From positions 124,001-188,000 of the forward strand of contig CAVSGQ010000009.1 of NCBI GenBank assembly GCA_963727495.1: a stretch of DNA of 64,000 nt. The letters run 5' to 3'. A program made the position numbers and the translations under genes. This document shows, piece after piece, positions 8,248 to 17,322 of the stretch. Below the pieces are notes generated by a model. That model was not told where the DNA came from. It saw only the letters and a list, made by a program, of their open reading frames with translations, and searched no databases. Position 1 is the first letter of the stretch. The number at the start of each line of letters is the position of its first letter. Origin of the DNA: Actinophytocola sp963727495 (GTDB taxonomy: Bacteria; Actinomycetota; Actinomycetes; Mycobacteriales; Pseudonocardiaceae).

Positions 8248-10889
8248 TGCCGCCGCCCTCGGGCCGGCCGCCGCACGGCCACCGGTCCGAACGGGGCTGG
8301 CCGGCCGTACCGCGCCGCTCGACGCCCGGCTCACCCCGGGCCGGGGGTTCGGCCGGCGCCGCCGGAGGGCGGAACGGGCCGGCGGACGGTACGGGTTCCG
8401 GCGGGCGAGGTGGCGCGGGTCGCGGTGGTGAGCCGCGGAGCCGTTCCGCCGGAGGATCCTCGGCCGGTGACGGCCGGGGCGGTGGCACGGGCGGGAGCCG
8501 CTCGACGGGCGCCGGTCGCGGTGCCGTGCCGGGTGGTGCGCCGTGGCGTGACCCGGACGACGGTGGCGGACACTCCGGCAGGTCCGGCGGTTCGGGCGGC
8601 GGGTGGCTGCGCCGGTTGCGCACCGCGCGGGACTCCGGCGGCGGGGAGCCGCGCGGCCGGCCGGACCGGATGCCGCGTGGTGGCCGGTCGCGGTTCGGGG
8701 TGCAGGGCACCGCCCGCCGCGACGAGGAGCCGCCGCGCGGCGGGCGTTCGGCGTTCGGCGTGCGCGAACCCGGACTGCCGCCACGGTCGCCGGCCACCCC
8801 TCGCCGCGTGCCGGCACCCCGCGACCGCGGGCGTCCGCGCGACGCCTTGCCGCCGTGGCGGGAGGCCCTGCGGCGGCGGGCCGCCGACCGCGAGCCGCCG
8901 CCGTGGCTGGTCACCGAGCGGCCGGTGCCGCGCGGTGCGGGCAACCGGCGCGGCGCGGCCAGCTCGCACCGCAGTGCCCCGGCACCCCGCAACGCACCCC
9001 GCACCGTGACCCGCCGCGTCCCGGCCGGCCCGCGCCGGCTGCCCCGCAAGCCGGCCGGCAACCACCACGTGCGCGTGGTCTCCGTGCGCTTCCTGCTGAT
9101 CGCCGCGCTGGTCGCGGCCGGGCTGAAGCTCATCCAGGTGCAGGGCTTCGAGGCCGAGGCGCTCGCCGCGAAGGCCGAGCAGCAGCGCACCACCGTGATC
9201 GACATCCCGGCGACCCGGGGGTCCATCGTGGACCGGAACGGGGTGCAGCTCGCCTTCAGCGTGGAGTCGCGCGTGCTCGCGTTCCGCCCGCGGGCGGTGC
9301 GCGCCGACATCGCCAAGTACAACAAGGACCACCCCGACGCCCGGCTCAGCTTCGACGACCGCACCGAGGAGATCGCCCGGACCATCGGCGAGAAGCTCGG
9401 CGACCGGGTCACCGAGTCCGACATGCTCGACAAGCTGCGCCGGGACACCTCGTTCGTCTACCTGGTCGACCACGTCGAGCCGGCCGTGGCGCGGGACATC
9501 CAGCAGAAGTACCCGGAGATCATCGCCGAGTACCGCGCCGTGCGGGAGTACCCCGGCCGCTCGCTGGCGTCCAACATCGTCGGGGTCGCCAACTGGCGGA
9601 TGGACGACCCGGACGTCAAGAAGCACAACCTGCACGGCCTGTCCGGGCTGGAGATCCTCCGCGACAACCAGCTCGCCGGCAAGCCCGGCCGCCAGGTGGT
9701 GGACACCGAGGAGGGCAGCCAGAGCGTCGTCATCCCCGGCACCGAGCGCGACCTGCAGCCGGCCACCGACGGCTCGGACATCGAGCTGACCATCGACGCC
9801 GACCTGCAGTACCACCTGCAGCAGTCGCTGTCCGCCTACGTCGCCAAGAGCCAGGCCCACGGCGGCAGCGCGGTGGTGCTGGACGCGCACACCGGCGAGG
9901 TGTACGCGATGGCCAACGACAAGAGCTTCGACCCGACCGACCCGAAGGGCTTCGACACCGAGACCATGGGCAACCCGGCAGTCAGCACGCCCTACGAGCC
10001 GGGCTCGGTCAACAAGGTCGTCACCGCGCTGTGCACCATCCAGGAGCACATCTCCGAGCCGGGCGACGCGCACATGGTGGCCGACTCGATCAGGATCGCC
10101 GACCGCACCGTGCACGACGCCTGGGGCCACGCGACGATGCCGTTCACCACCACCGGCATCTTCGCCAAGTCCTCCAACGTCGGCACCCTGATGCTCGCCC
10201 AGCAGTGCGGGCCGGACCGGTTCTCCACGCTGCTGCGCGACCTCGGCCTCGGCAAGCGCTCCGGCGTCGGCCTGCCCGGCGAGAGCCCGGGGCGGGTGCC
10301 ACCGCGCGGCCAGTGGTCCGGCTCCACGTTCGGCAACCTGCCCATCGGCCAGGGACTGTCGATGACCGTCCTGCAGATGGCCGCGATGTACCAGACGGTC
10401 GCGAACGACGGGGTGCGCGTGCCGCCGAGGATCGTCAGCGCGCGGGTGACCCCGGACGGCACCCGGATCCCCGAGCCGAAGCCCAAGCCGGTGCGGGTGG
10501 TCAGCAAGCAGACCGCGCGCACCGTGCGGGACATGCTGCGCGCGGTCGTGCAGGACGGCGAGGGGCTCGACAACGGCACCGGCCCGGCCGCCGCGCTGAC
10601 CGGCTACCAGATCTCCGGCAAGACCGGCACCGGCCAGCAGATCGACCCGGCCACCGGCGCCTACTCGAACGACAGGTACTGGATCACCTTCGCCGGCATC
10701 CTGCCGGCCGACAACCCGCGGTTCGTCGTCGGCATCATGCTCGACCGGCCGAACTACTCGGGCGGGCCGCCGGAGGGCCGCTCGGCCGCGCCGCTGTTCC
10801 ACGACGTGGCCTCGTACCTGGCGCAGCGCTACAACATCCCGCTGTCGAAGAAGCCGAGCCCGGTGGTCCCGCTGGTGCTGGACCAGTGA
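8247..10889 (+). CDS. ftsI: Septal peptidoglycan transpeptidase FtsI (PBP3/PbpB) with long disordered N-terminus
   Basis: A protein of 880 residues. Residues 1 to about 270 form a Gly/Arg/Pro-rich cytoplasmic extension with a duplicated PRGGRS[RA]FGV motif. One transmembrane helix (VRFLLIAALVAAGLKLIQV) follows, then the PBP dimerisation domain (from TRGSIVDRNG) and the transpeptidase domain. Catalytic motifs are S587-V-N-K590 (SxxK), SSN 642-644 (SxN) and KTG 792-794. It makes septal cross-links together with FtsW. The ATG at 8247 overlaps the last base of the ftsL stop. Most bacterial FtsI proteins are about 580-680 residues, so the extra length is all in the N-terminal tail. Confidence 0.93.
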   Translation: MPPPSGRPPHGHRSERGWPAVPRRSTPGSPRAGGSAGAAGGRNGPADGTGSGGRGGAGRGGEPRSRSAGGSSAGDGRGGGTGGSRSTGAGRGAVPGGAPWRDPDDGGGHSGRSGGSGGGWLRRLRTARDSGGGEPRGRPDRMPRGGRSRFGVQGTARRDEEPPRGGRSAFGVREPGLPPRSPATPRRVPAPRDRGRPRDALPPWREALRRRAADREPPPWLVTERPVPRGAGNRRGAASSHRSAPAPRNAPRTVTRRVPAGPRRLPRKPAGNHHVRVVSVRFLLIAALVAAGLKLIQVQGFEAEALAAKAEQQRTTVIDIPATRGSIVDRNGVQLAFSVESRVLAFRPRAVRADIAKYNKDHPDARLSFDDRTEEIARTIGEKLGDRVTESDMLDKLRRDTSFVYLVDHVEPAVARDIQQKYPEIIAEYRAVREYPGRSLASNIVGVANWRMDDPDVKKHNLHGLSGLEILRDNQLAGKPGRQVVDTEEGSQSVVIPGTERDLQPATDGSDIELTIDADLQYHLQQSLSAYVAKSQAHGGSAVVLDAHTGEVYAMANDKSFDPTDPKGFDTETMGNPAVSTPYEPGSVNKVVTALCTIQEHISEPGDAHMVADSIRIADRTVHDAWGHATMPFTTTGIFAKSSNVGTLMLAQQCGPDRFSTLLRDLGLGKRSGVGLPGESPGRVPPRGQWSGSTFGNLPIGQGLSMTVLQMAAMYQTVANDGVRVPPRIVSARVTPDGTRIPEPKPKPVRVVSKQTARTVRDMLRAVVQDGEGLDNGTGPAAALTGYQISGKTGTGQQIDPATGAYSNDRYWITFAGILPADNPRFVVGIMLDRPNYSGGPPEGRSAAPLFHDVASYLAQRYNIPLSKKPSPVVPLVLDQ

Positions 10890-10919
10890 GTGTCGGCGGG
10901 TACCCATACCCTGAGGCGC

Positions 10920-11816
10920 ATGCGAGTTCTGCGCACCCCCGACGAGCGGTTCGCCGGCCTGCCCGACTTCCCGTACGAGCCGCACTACGCCGAGCTGGAC
11001 GGCGTGCGGATGGCCTATGTCGAGGCCGGGCCGGCGGACGGACCGGTCGTGCTGCTGCTGCACGGCGAGCCGAGCTGGTCGTTCCTGTACCGGCACGTGA
11101 TCCGGGTGCTCGCCGCCGCCGGGATCCGAGCGGTGGCACCGGACCTGGTCGGGTTCGGCCGGTCGGACAAGCCGGCGGAGGTGGCCGACCACAGCTACGC
11201 CCGGCACGTCGAGTGGGTGCGCGCGCTGGCGCTGGACGCGCTGGACCTTCGTGACATCACCCTCGTCGGGCAGGACTGGGGCGGGCTGCTGGGGCTGCGC
11301 GTCGCCGCCGAGCACCCCGGCCGGTTCGCCGCGATCGTCGCCGCCAACACCGGGCTGCCCACCGGCGAGCACGCCATGCCCGAGGTGTGGTGGGAGTTCC
11401 GGCGCGCCGTGCAGAGCGCGCCCACGCTGGACATCGCGCGGTTCGTGCAGAGCGGCTGCCGCACCGAGCTTGCTCCGCCGGTGCTCGCCGCCTACGACGC
11501 GCCGTTCCCCGACGAGTCGTTCAAGGCCGGGCCGCGCGCGATGCCCGGGCTGGTGCCGGTCAGCACCGACGACCCCGCGTCGGCGGCCAACCGGGCGGCG
11601 TGGCAGGTGCTCACCCGCTGGGACAAGCCGTTCCTGACCGCGTTCGGCGACAGCGACCCGATCACCGGGCCGATGGCGCCGATCCTGCGCAAGCTCGTCC
11701 CGGGCACGAAGGGCCGCGAGCACCCGACGCTCGCCGGCGCCGGCCACTTCCTGCAGGAGGACGCGGGGGAGCGGCTGGGCGAGATCGTGGCCGCGTTCGT
11801 CCGGGAACCGCGGTGA
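10920..11816 (+). CDS. Haloalkane dehalogenase-like alpha/beta hydrolase
   Basis: A protein of 298 residues. It has the oxyanion-hole motif HGEPSWSFLYR, the nucleophile Asp119 followed by halide-binding Trp120 in VGQDWGG, a likely acid in GDSDPITG and the catalytic His in AGAGHFLQEDAG. This pattern matches subfamily I haloalkane dehalogenases, which hydrolyse carbon-halogen bonds to alcohols; the natural substrate is unknown. The ATG at 10920 is preferred to the in-frame GTG at 10890, which has no ribosome site and overlaps the ftsI stop. It is a non-dcw gene sitting inside the dcw cluster and is translationally coupled (GTGA) to the SWIM gene. Confidence 0.85.
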   Translation: MRVLRTPDERFAGLPDFPYEPHYAELDGVRMAYVEAGPADGPVVLLLHGEPSWSFLYRHVIRVLAAAGIRAVAPDLVGFGRSDKPAEVADHSYARHVEWVRALALDALDLRDITLVGQDWGGLLGLRVAAEHPGRFAAIVAANTGLPTGEHAMPEVWWEFRRAVQSAPTLDIARFVQSGCRTELAPPVLAAYDAPFPDESFKAGPRAMPGLVPVSTDDPASAANRAAWQVLTRWDKPFLTAFGDSDPITGPMAPILRKLVPGTKGREHPTLAGAGHFLQEDAGERLGEIVAAFVREPR

Positions 11817-13423
11817 GCGCCTGGTTCACCGAGGACGACCTGCACGAGGCCGCCGGCGGGCAGTCCTACCAGCGCGGGCACGACTACCTGACCGCGGTGG
11901 CGGACGTCGCGCCGACCGCGCTGGGCGTGCGGGCCACGGTTCGCGGGCTCGACACGTACGAGGTGTGGCTGGGCCGCGACGGCGACCGCGTGGTGGGGGA
12001 GTGCAGCTGCCCGTACGGCGCGGACGGCAACTTCTGCAAGCACTGCGTGGCCGTGGGGCTCGTGCTGCTCGCGGAGGGCCCCGGCGCGCCCGAGCCCGCC
12101 GTCGACCTGGCCGCGTACCTGCACACCCTGCAGCCGCGCGAGCTCGTCGAGCTGGTGCTGGAGCAGGCCGGCCGCGACCCGGCCCTGTTCCGCAGGCTCG
12201 CCCTGCGGGCGGGCGTCACGGGGGCGCCCCAGGTGGCGGTGCTGCGCCGCCAGCTCGACGAGGCGCTGCGCGTGCGCGGCTACCTCGACGACCGGGCGGC
12301 GCGCGACTACGCGCGGCGCGCGCGCGAGGTGCTGGACACCGTCGACGAGCTGATCACCTCCGGGCACGCGGCCGAGGCGCGACCGCTCGCCCGGTCGGCG
12401 GTCGAGGGCGTCACCGCCGCGCTGACGGCGGTGGACGACGCGGGCGGCCGGGTGACGGTCGTGTACCGGCGGGCCCTGTCGCTGTACGCGCGGGCGTGCG
12501 CGGCGGCGCGGCCGAACCCGGCCAAGCTCGCCGAGTGGGTGTTCCGTCAGCGGCTCGACGGGCCGGGCTGGCCGGTCGTCGAGCTGGCCGAGTTCGCCGA
12601 GGCGCTGGGGGAGCCCGGCATGGCGGCGTACCGGTCGCTGCTGCGCGAGGCGTGCGGGTCGCCGCCGGAGGACAAGGTGACGATCCTGCGGTCCATGCGC
12701 GAGCAGCTCGCCACGGTCGACGGCGACCTCGACGCCCGGGTCGACATCCTCGCCGAGAACGTGCCGGCCCCCAAGGCCTTCCTGGACATCGCCGTGCTGC
12801 TGCGGGAGGCGGGCGAGCTCGCGGGCGCGATCCGCTGGGCCGAGCGCGGCGTGGAGGAGACCGGCGATCCGCGGCTCGCGGACATCCTCGTGCAGTCCTA
12901 TGTGGACGATGGCAGGCCGGCGGCGGCGGTGGCGCTGCGCGAGACGGCGCTGCGCTCGGCGCCGACCCGGGCGGCCTACGCGAACCTGCGTGCCACCGCG
13001 TCACTGGCGGGCACCTGGCCGTCGGGCCGGGAGGCGGCGCTGGAAGTGCTGCGCGCCGCCGCCGAGGGCGGCGTGGCCGACGAGCTGGCCGGCGCCCTGC
13101 TCGACGACGGCGACGCGGTCGAGGCCTGGGAGGCGGCGCAGAAGCACGGCTGCGGCGAGCGGGCGTGGCTGGAGGTGGCCCGCGCCCACGGGCTGACCCA
13201 CCCGGCGGAGGTGCTGGCCGGCTACCGCGAGGCCGTGTGCGCCAGGCTGCACCGCACCGGCCGGGACACCTACCGCGAGGTCGCCGTGCTGCTCGCGGAG
13301 CTGCGCGACCTGTCCGCCCGCTGCGGCGAGCAGGCGGCGTTCGCGGCGTTCGTGGCCGAGCTGCGGGAGACCCACCGGCGCCGCCCCGCCCTGCTGGCCG
13401 AGCTGTCCCGCCACGACCTCTGA
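11813..13423 (+). CDS. SWIM zinc finger domain protein
   Basis: A protein of 536 residues. It has an N-terminal SWIM finger, C64-x-C66...C75-x-H77 (ECSCPYGADGNFCKHC), followed by a long alpha-helical, repeat-like region rich in Ala, Arg and Glu that may be TPR-like. SWIM fingers bind zinc and mediate DNA or protein contacts, but the role of these long actinobacterial proteins is not known. The start overlaps the dehalogenase stop by 4 bp, so the two are co-transcribed and coupled. It interrupts the ftsI-murE interval. Confidence 0.85.
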   Translation: MSAWFTEDDLHEAAGGQSYQRGHDYLTAVADVAPTALGVRATVRGLDTYEVWLGRDGDRVVGECSCPYGADGNFCKHCVAVGLVLLAEGPGAPEPAVDLAAYLHTLQPRELVELVLEQAGRDPALFRRLALRAGVTGAPQVAVLRRQLDEALRVRGYLDDRAARDYARRAREVLDTVDELITSGHAAEARPLARSAVEGVTAALTAVDDAGGRVTVVYRRALSLYARACAAARPNPAKLAEWVFRQRLDGPGWPVVELAEFAEALGEPGMAAYRSLLREACGSPPEDKVTILRSMREQLATVDGDLDARVDILAENVPAPKAFLDIAVLLREAGELAGAIRWAERGVEETGDPRLADILVQSYVDDGRPAAAVALRETALRSAPTRAAYANLRATASLAGTWPSGREAALEVLRAAAEGGVADELAGALLDDGDAVEAWEAAQKHGCGERAWLEVARAHGLTHPAEVLAGYREAVCARLHRTGRDTYREVAVLLAELRDLSARCGEQAAFAAFVAELRETHRRRPALLAELSRHDL

Positions 13424-13513
13424 CGGGTGCCCCGGTCCGGGAAGATCGCGATGCGGTGTCGATCCCACGTCGGTCTGCCGGAGGGCCGGGCCCGCGCGGG
13501 CATACTTGCCACG

Positions 13514-14191
13514 GTGAGCATTCAGCCGTCCGGATCCTTCGAGCCGTCGCCGGCACCGCCCCGGGAGGACGACGGGTCGCTCGCCAGCCCCCTGGGGCGT
13601 GCCGCCTCGCTGATGGTCGCGTTCCTCGCGCTGCTGTGGATCGTCGAGCTGATCAACGCCGCCACCGGGCGCGACCTCGCCCAGGCCGGCGGCATCCGGC
13701 CGCGCGAGGTCGGCAGCCTGGTCGACATCGTCACGGCGCCGTTCCTGCACGGGAACGTCGAGCACCTCGCCGGCAACGCGGTGGCCCTGTTCAGCCTCGG
13801 CTTCATCGCGGCCGTGCCGAGCATCAAGAAGTTCCTGCTGATGACGGCCATCGTGATCGTCGTCGGCGGGCTCGGGGTGTGGCTGTTCTCGCCGTCGAAC
13901 ACGGTGTCGATCGGTGCCAGCGGCGTGGTCTTCGGCTACTTCGGCTACCTGCTGCTGCGCGGCTTCGTCGACCGCCGCCCGGTGGACGTGGTCGTCTCCA
14001 TCGGCATCGCGCTCGCCTACGCCTACCCGATGTGGCACTCCATCGGCTTCGGCGTGACCAACATCTCCTGGCAGGGCCACCTGTCCGGCCTGGTCGGCGG
14101 CATGCTCGCGGCGATCCTGCTGCGCCAGCCGCGGCCCAAGGTGAAACCGGCGTCCACTGGCACGACGCCCACCCTCCCCGCCGCCGAGTAG
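13514..14191 (+). CDS. Rhomboid family intramembrane serine protease
   Basis: A protein of 225 residues with about six membrane segments. The catalytic dyad is visible: Ser136 in the GASG motif (SIGASGVVFGYFGYLL) and His189 in SWQGHLSGLVGGM. The HGNVEHLAGN loop typical of rhomboids is also present. It would cleave transmembrane substrates in the cytoplasmic membrane. The GTG at 13514 is chosen because a CATACT -10 (13501-13506) ends 7 bp upstream, suggesting a leaderless transcript. The open frame upstream of this is not conserved in appearance. Confidence 0.87.
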   Translation: MSIQPSGSFEPSPAPPREDDGSLASPLGRAASLMVAFLALLWIVELINAATGRDLAQAGGIRPREVGSLVDIVTAPFLHGNVEHLAGNAVALFSLGFIAAVPSIKKFLLMTAIVIVVGGLGVWLFSPSNTVSIGASGVVFGYFGYLLLRGFVDRRPVDVVVSIGIALAYAYPMWHSIGFGVTNISWQGHLSGLVGGMLAAILLRQPRPKVKPASTGTTPTLPAAE

Positions 14192-14236
14192 CGCCGGGTA
14201 GCGCGGCCCGGAACGGCCGCGTGCACCAGGGTGTCC

Positions 14237-14275
14237 TTGATCGCCCTCCGTGCGCAGGTAACCTTCCGCGACGTG
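14237..14275 (+). promoter_or_regulatory. Leaderless promoter of murE
   Basis: TTGATC (14237-14242) and TAACCT (14259-14264), 16 bp apart, end 8 bp before the GTG start of murE. Transcription would begin at or next to the start codon. This gives murE and the genes after it an independent promoter, which makes sense because three unrelated genes separate it from ftsI. Confidence 0.65.
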
Positions 14276-15844
14276 CCCGCCAAGCTCGTTGGCAAGGCCG
14301 TCACGGCACCGCCTCGCCCCACCAGGATCGAACCCGTACCGCTCACCACGTTGGTGACGCGGGCGGGCGCGCGTCTCGTCGCCGAGCCCGGAAACCTCGG
14401 CGACCTCTCGGCGACCGGCGCCACGCTGCGTGCACAACACGTGCTTCCCGGTGACCTGTTCGCGGCTCTGCCCGGCGCGCGGGCGCACGGCGCGGACTTC
14501 GCCGACGCGGCGATCTCCGCGGGCGCGGTCGCGGTGCTCACCGACGAGACGGGCGCGGGCCGGCCGGACCTGCGCGAGCGCGCCGAGCGCGCGGGCGTGC
14601 CGATCCTGGTGCACGGCGACCCGCGCGGCGTGCTCGGCGAGGCCGCCGCGTGGATCTACGGCGAGCCGTCGCTGCACCTGGCCGTCCTCGGCGTCACCGG
14701 CACCTCGGGCAAGACGACCACCACCTACATGATCGACGCCGGTCTGCGGGCCGCCGGGCTGCGCACCGGCCTGGTCGGCACGGTGGAGACCCGCATCGCC
14801 GGCGAGCGGCTGGCGAGCGCGTTCACCACGCCGGAGGCGCCGGACCTGCAGGCCCTGTTCGCGGTGATGGTCGAGCGCGGCGTCACGCACGTGCCGATGG
14901 AGGTCTCCAGCCACGCGCTGGCGCTGGGCCGGGTCAACGGTACCCGCTTCGCGGTCGGCGCGTTCACCAACCTCTCCCAGGACCACCTGGACTTCCACCC
15001 GGACATGGAGGACTACTTCCAGGCGAAGGCCCTGCTGTTCGACGGCCGGTCGGGCGCCGAGGTCGTGTGCGTGGACGGCGAGTGGGGCAAGCGGCTGGTC
15101 ACCCCGCACACGGTCACCGTCGCGACGCGCGGCGGCGCCGACTGGACCGCCGCCGGCATCACCACCTCGCGGGCCGGCGAGCAGGCGTTCACCATGCGCG
15201 GCCCGGACGGGCTGGAGCTGGCGGTCACGCTGCCGATCCCGGGCAGCTTCAACGTCGCCAACGCGCTGCTCGCGGCCGCCTGCCTGCACGCCGCCGGCGT
15301 GGAACCGGCCGACATCGCCACCGGCCTGGCGTCCGTCGAGGTGCCCGGCCGGATGGAACGCGTCGCGCTCGGCCAGGACTTCACCGCGGTCGTGGACTAC
15401 GCGCACAAGCCGGCCGCGGTCGCGCTCGCGCTGGACGCCATGCGCGGCCGCACGGACGGCCGGCTGATCGTGGTGCTCGGCTGCGGCGGCGACCGCGACC
15501 AGGCCAAGCGCCCGATGATGGGCGAGGCCGCGGCCCGGCGCAGCGACCTGCTGATCGTCACCGACGACAACCCTCGCTCGGAGGACCCGGCCACGATCCG
15601 CGCCGCCATGCTGGAGGGCGCGACGGGCGTGCCGGCGGGCGAGCGCGGCGAGGTCGTCGAGGTCGGCGACCGCCGCGCGGCGATCGGCGCGGCGGTGGAC
15701 CGCGCCCGGCCGGGCGACGTCGTCGTCATCGCAGGCAAGGGGCACGAGACCGGCCAGGAGATCGCCGGCGTCGTGCACCCGTTCGCCGACCACGACGAGC
15801 TGCGCGCCGCGATCTGGGCCCGGCTCGAGAAGGGGACCGGATGA
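14273..15844 (+). CDS. murE: UDP-MurNAc-L-Ala-D-Glu:meso-diaminopimelate ligase MurE
   Basis: A protein of 523 residues. It adds meso-diaminopimelate to UDP-MurNAc-dipeptide using ATP. The P-loop GTSGKTTT contains Lys147, and the substrate-selecting motif DNPR (432-435, within DDNPRSEDP) is the known signature for meso-DAP rather than lysine. The C-terminal GKGHET motif is also present. The GTG start at 14273 fits the leaderless promoter; the upstream ATG at 14231 would put the -10 inside the gene. It overlaps murF by 4 bp. Confidence 0.95.
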   Translation: MPAKLVGKAVTAPPRPTRIEPVPLTTLVTRAGARLVAEPGNLGDLSATGATLRAQHVLPGDLFAALPGARAHGADFADAAISAGAVAVLTDETGAGRPDLRERAERAGVPILVHGDPRGVLGEAAAWIYGEPSLHLAVLGVTGTSGKTTTTYMIDAGLRAAGLRTGLVGTVETRIAGERLASAFTTPEAPDLQALFAVMVERGVTHVPMEVSSHALALGRVNGTRFAVGAFTNLSQDHLDFHPDMEDYFQAKALLFDGRSGAEVVCVDGEWGKRLVTPHTVTVATRGGADWTAAGITTSRAGEQAFTMRGPDGLELAVTLPIPGSFNVANALLAAACLHAAGVEPADIATGLASVEVPGRMERVALGQDFTAVVDYAHKPAAVALALDAMRGRTDGRLIVVLGCGGDRDQAKRPMMGEAAARRSDLLIVTDDNPRSEDPATIRAAMLEGATGVPAGERGEVVEVGDRRAAIGAAVDRARPGDVVVIAGKGHETGQEIAGVVHPFADHDELRAAIWARLEKGTG

Positions 15845-17322
15845 TCCCGCTGACGCTCGCCGAGGTCGCCGAGGCGACCGGCGGCCGGCTGCACAACGGC
15901 GACCCCACCGCGCTGGTCACCGGCTCGGTCGAGTTCGACTCCCGGCGGGTCGGCCCCGGCGGGCTGTTCGTCGCCCTGCGGGGCGACCGCGTCGACGGGC
16001 ACGACTTCGCCACCACCGCCGTCGAGCAGGGTGCCGTCGGCGTGCTCGCGGCCCGGCCGGTCGCCGCGCCCGCGGTCGTCGTGCCGCCGGTCACCGACGC
16101 GCACGTCCGCTCGGTCGCGCTGAGCGGCGACGCCGACGGCTCCGGCGCGGCCGTCCTCGCCGGTCTCGCGCGGCTCGCCCGCGCGGTGGTCGACCGGCTC
16201 GCCCCGCGCGGGCTGACCGTCGTCGGCGTCACCGGCTCGTCCGGCAAGACCTCCACCAAGGACCTCATCGCCCAGGTGCTGGAGCCGATGGGCCCGACCG
16301 TCGCCCCGCCCGGCTCGTTCAACAACGAGCTCGGCCACCCGTGGACGGTGCTGCGCGCCGACGAGGACACCCGCCACCTCGTGCTGGAGCTGTCCGCGCG
16401 CGGGCCCGGCCACATCCGGGCGCTCTGCGAGACCGCCCCGCCCCGCATCGGCGTGGTGCTCAACGTCGGCACCGCGCACCTCGGCGAGTTCGGCTCCCGG
16501 GAGGGCATCGCGCGCACCAAGGGGGAACTGCCCGAGGCGCTGCCCGAGGACGGTCTCGCCGTGCTCAACGCCGACGACCCGCTCGTCCGCGCGATGGCCG
16601 GCCGCACCCGGGCGCGGACGGTGCTGGTGGGCGAGAGCCCCGACGCCGAGGTCCGCGCGGTCGGCGTGGACCTCGACGAGCACGCCCGCGCCACGTTCAC
16701 CCTGGTCACACCGCACGGCGAGCGCCGGGTCACGCTCGCCCTGCACGGCGGTCACCACGTCGGCAACGCGCTGTCCGCGGCGGCCGTCGGGCTGGAGCTC
16801 GGCGCGAGCCTCGACGAGATCGCCGAACGGCTCGGGCAGGCCCGGCGGCGGTCGGCCCGGCGCATGGAGGTGAGCACCCGGGCCGACGACGTGACCGTGG
16901 TGAACGACTCCTACAACGCCAACCCCGAGTCGGTCGGCGCGGCGTTACGCACGCTCGCGCGCATGTCCGATCGCGGTGCGGGCCGCGAGAAGCGCCGCAC
17001 CTGGGCGGTCCTCGGCGTGATGGGAGAGCTGGGCGACGAGGGCACGGCCGCGCACGAGCGGATCGGCAGGCTGGCGATGCGGCTGAACATCGACCGGCTG
17101 GTGGCGGTGGACGAGCAGGCGGGCGGCATCCAGCACGGCGCCCGCCTCGAGGGGTTCAACGGAGAGGAGCCGGTGCTGGTGCCGGATGTCGAAGCCGCCA
17201 TCGCGCTGCTGAACGCGCAGGTGCGGCCGGGTGACGTGGTCCTGGTGAAGGCGTCCAAGGCGGCCGCGCTGTGGCGGGTCGCGGACGCCCTGCTGGCCGC
17301 CGAGCTGGGGGCCGACGCGTGA
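15841..17322 (+). CDS. murF: UDP-MurNAc-tripeptide:D-Ala-D-Ala ligase MurF
   Basis: A protein of 493 residues, ATP-dependent. It adds D-alanyl-D-alanine to complete the UDP-MurNAc-pentapeptide. It has an N-terminal Mur ligase domain (FDSRRVGPGGLFVALRG), the P-loop GSSGKTSTKD, the central NELGHPWT and the C-terminal VVNDSYNANPES motif. The ATG overlaps the murE stop (ATGA), and its own stop overlaps the mraY GTG. Confidence 0.95.
   Translation: MIPLTLAEVAEATGGRLHNGDPTALVTGSVEFDSRRVGPGGLFVALRGDRVDGHDFATTAVEQGAVGVLAARPVAAPAVVVPPVTDAHVRSVALSGDADGSGAAVLAGLARLARAVVDRLAPRGLTVVGVTGSSGKTSTKDLIAQVLEPMGPTVAPPGSFNNELGHPWTVLRADEDTRHLVLELSARGPGHIRALCETAPPRIGVVLNVGTAHLGEFGSREGIARTKGELPEALPEDGLAVLNADDPLVRAMAGRTRARTVLVGESPDAEVRAVGVDLDEHARATFTLVTPHGERRVTLALHGGHHVGNALSAAAVGLELGASLDEIAERLGQARRRSARRMEVSTRADDVTVVNDSYNANPESVGAALRTLARMSDRGAGREKRRTWAVLGVMGELGDEGTAAHERIGRLAMRLNIDRLVAVDEQAGGIQHGARLEGFNGEEPVLVPDVEAAIALLNAQVRPGDVVLVKASKAAALWRVADALLAAELGADA

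Noticed and set aside
10890..10919. Upstream GTG start for the dehalogenase
   Set aside because: No ribosome site, overlap with the ftsI stop region, and family similarity starts after ATG 10920.
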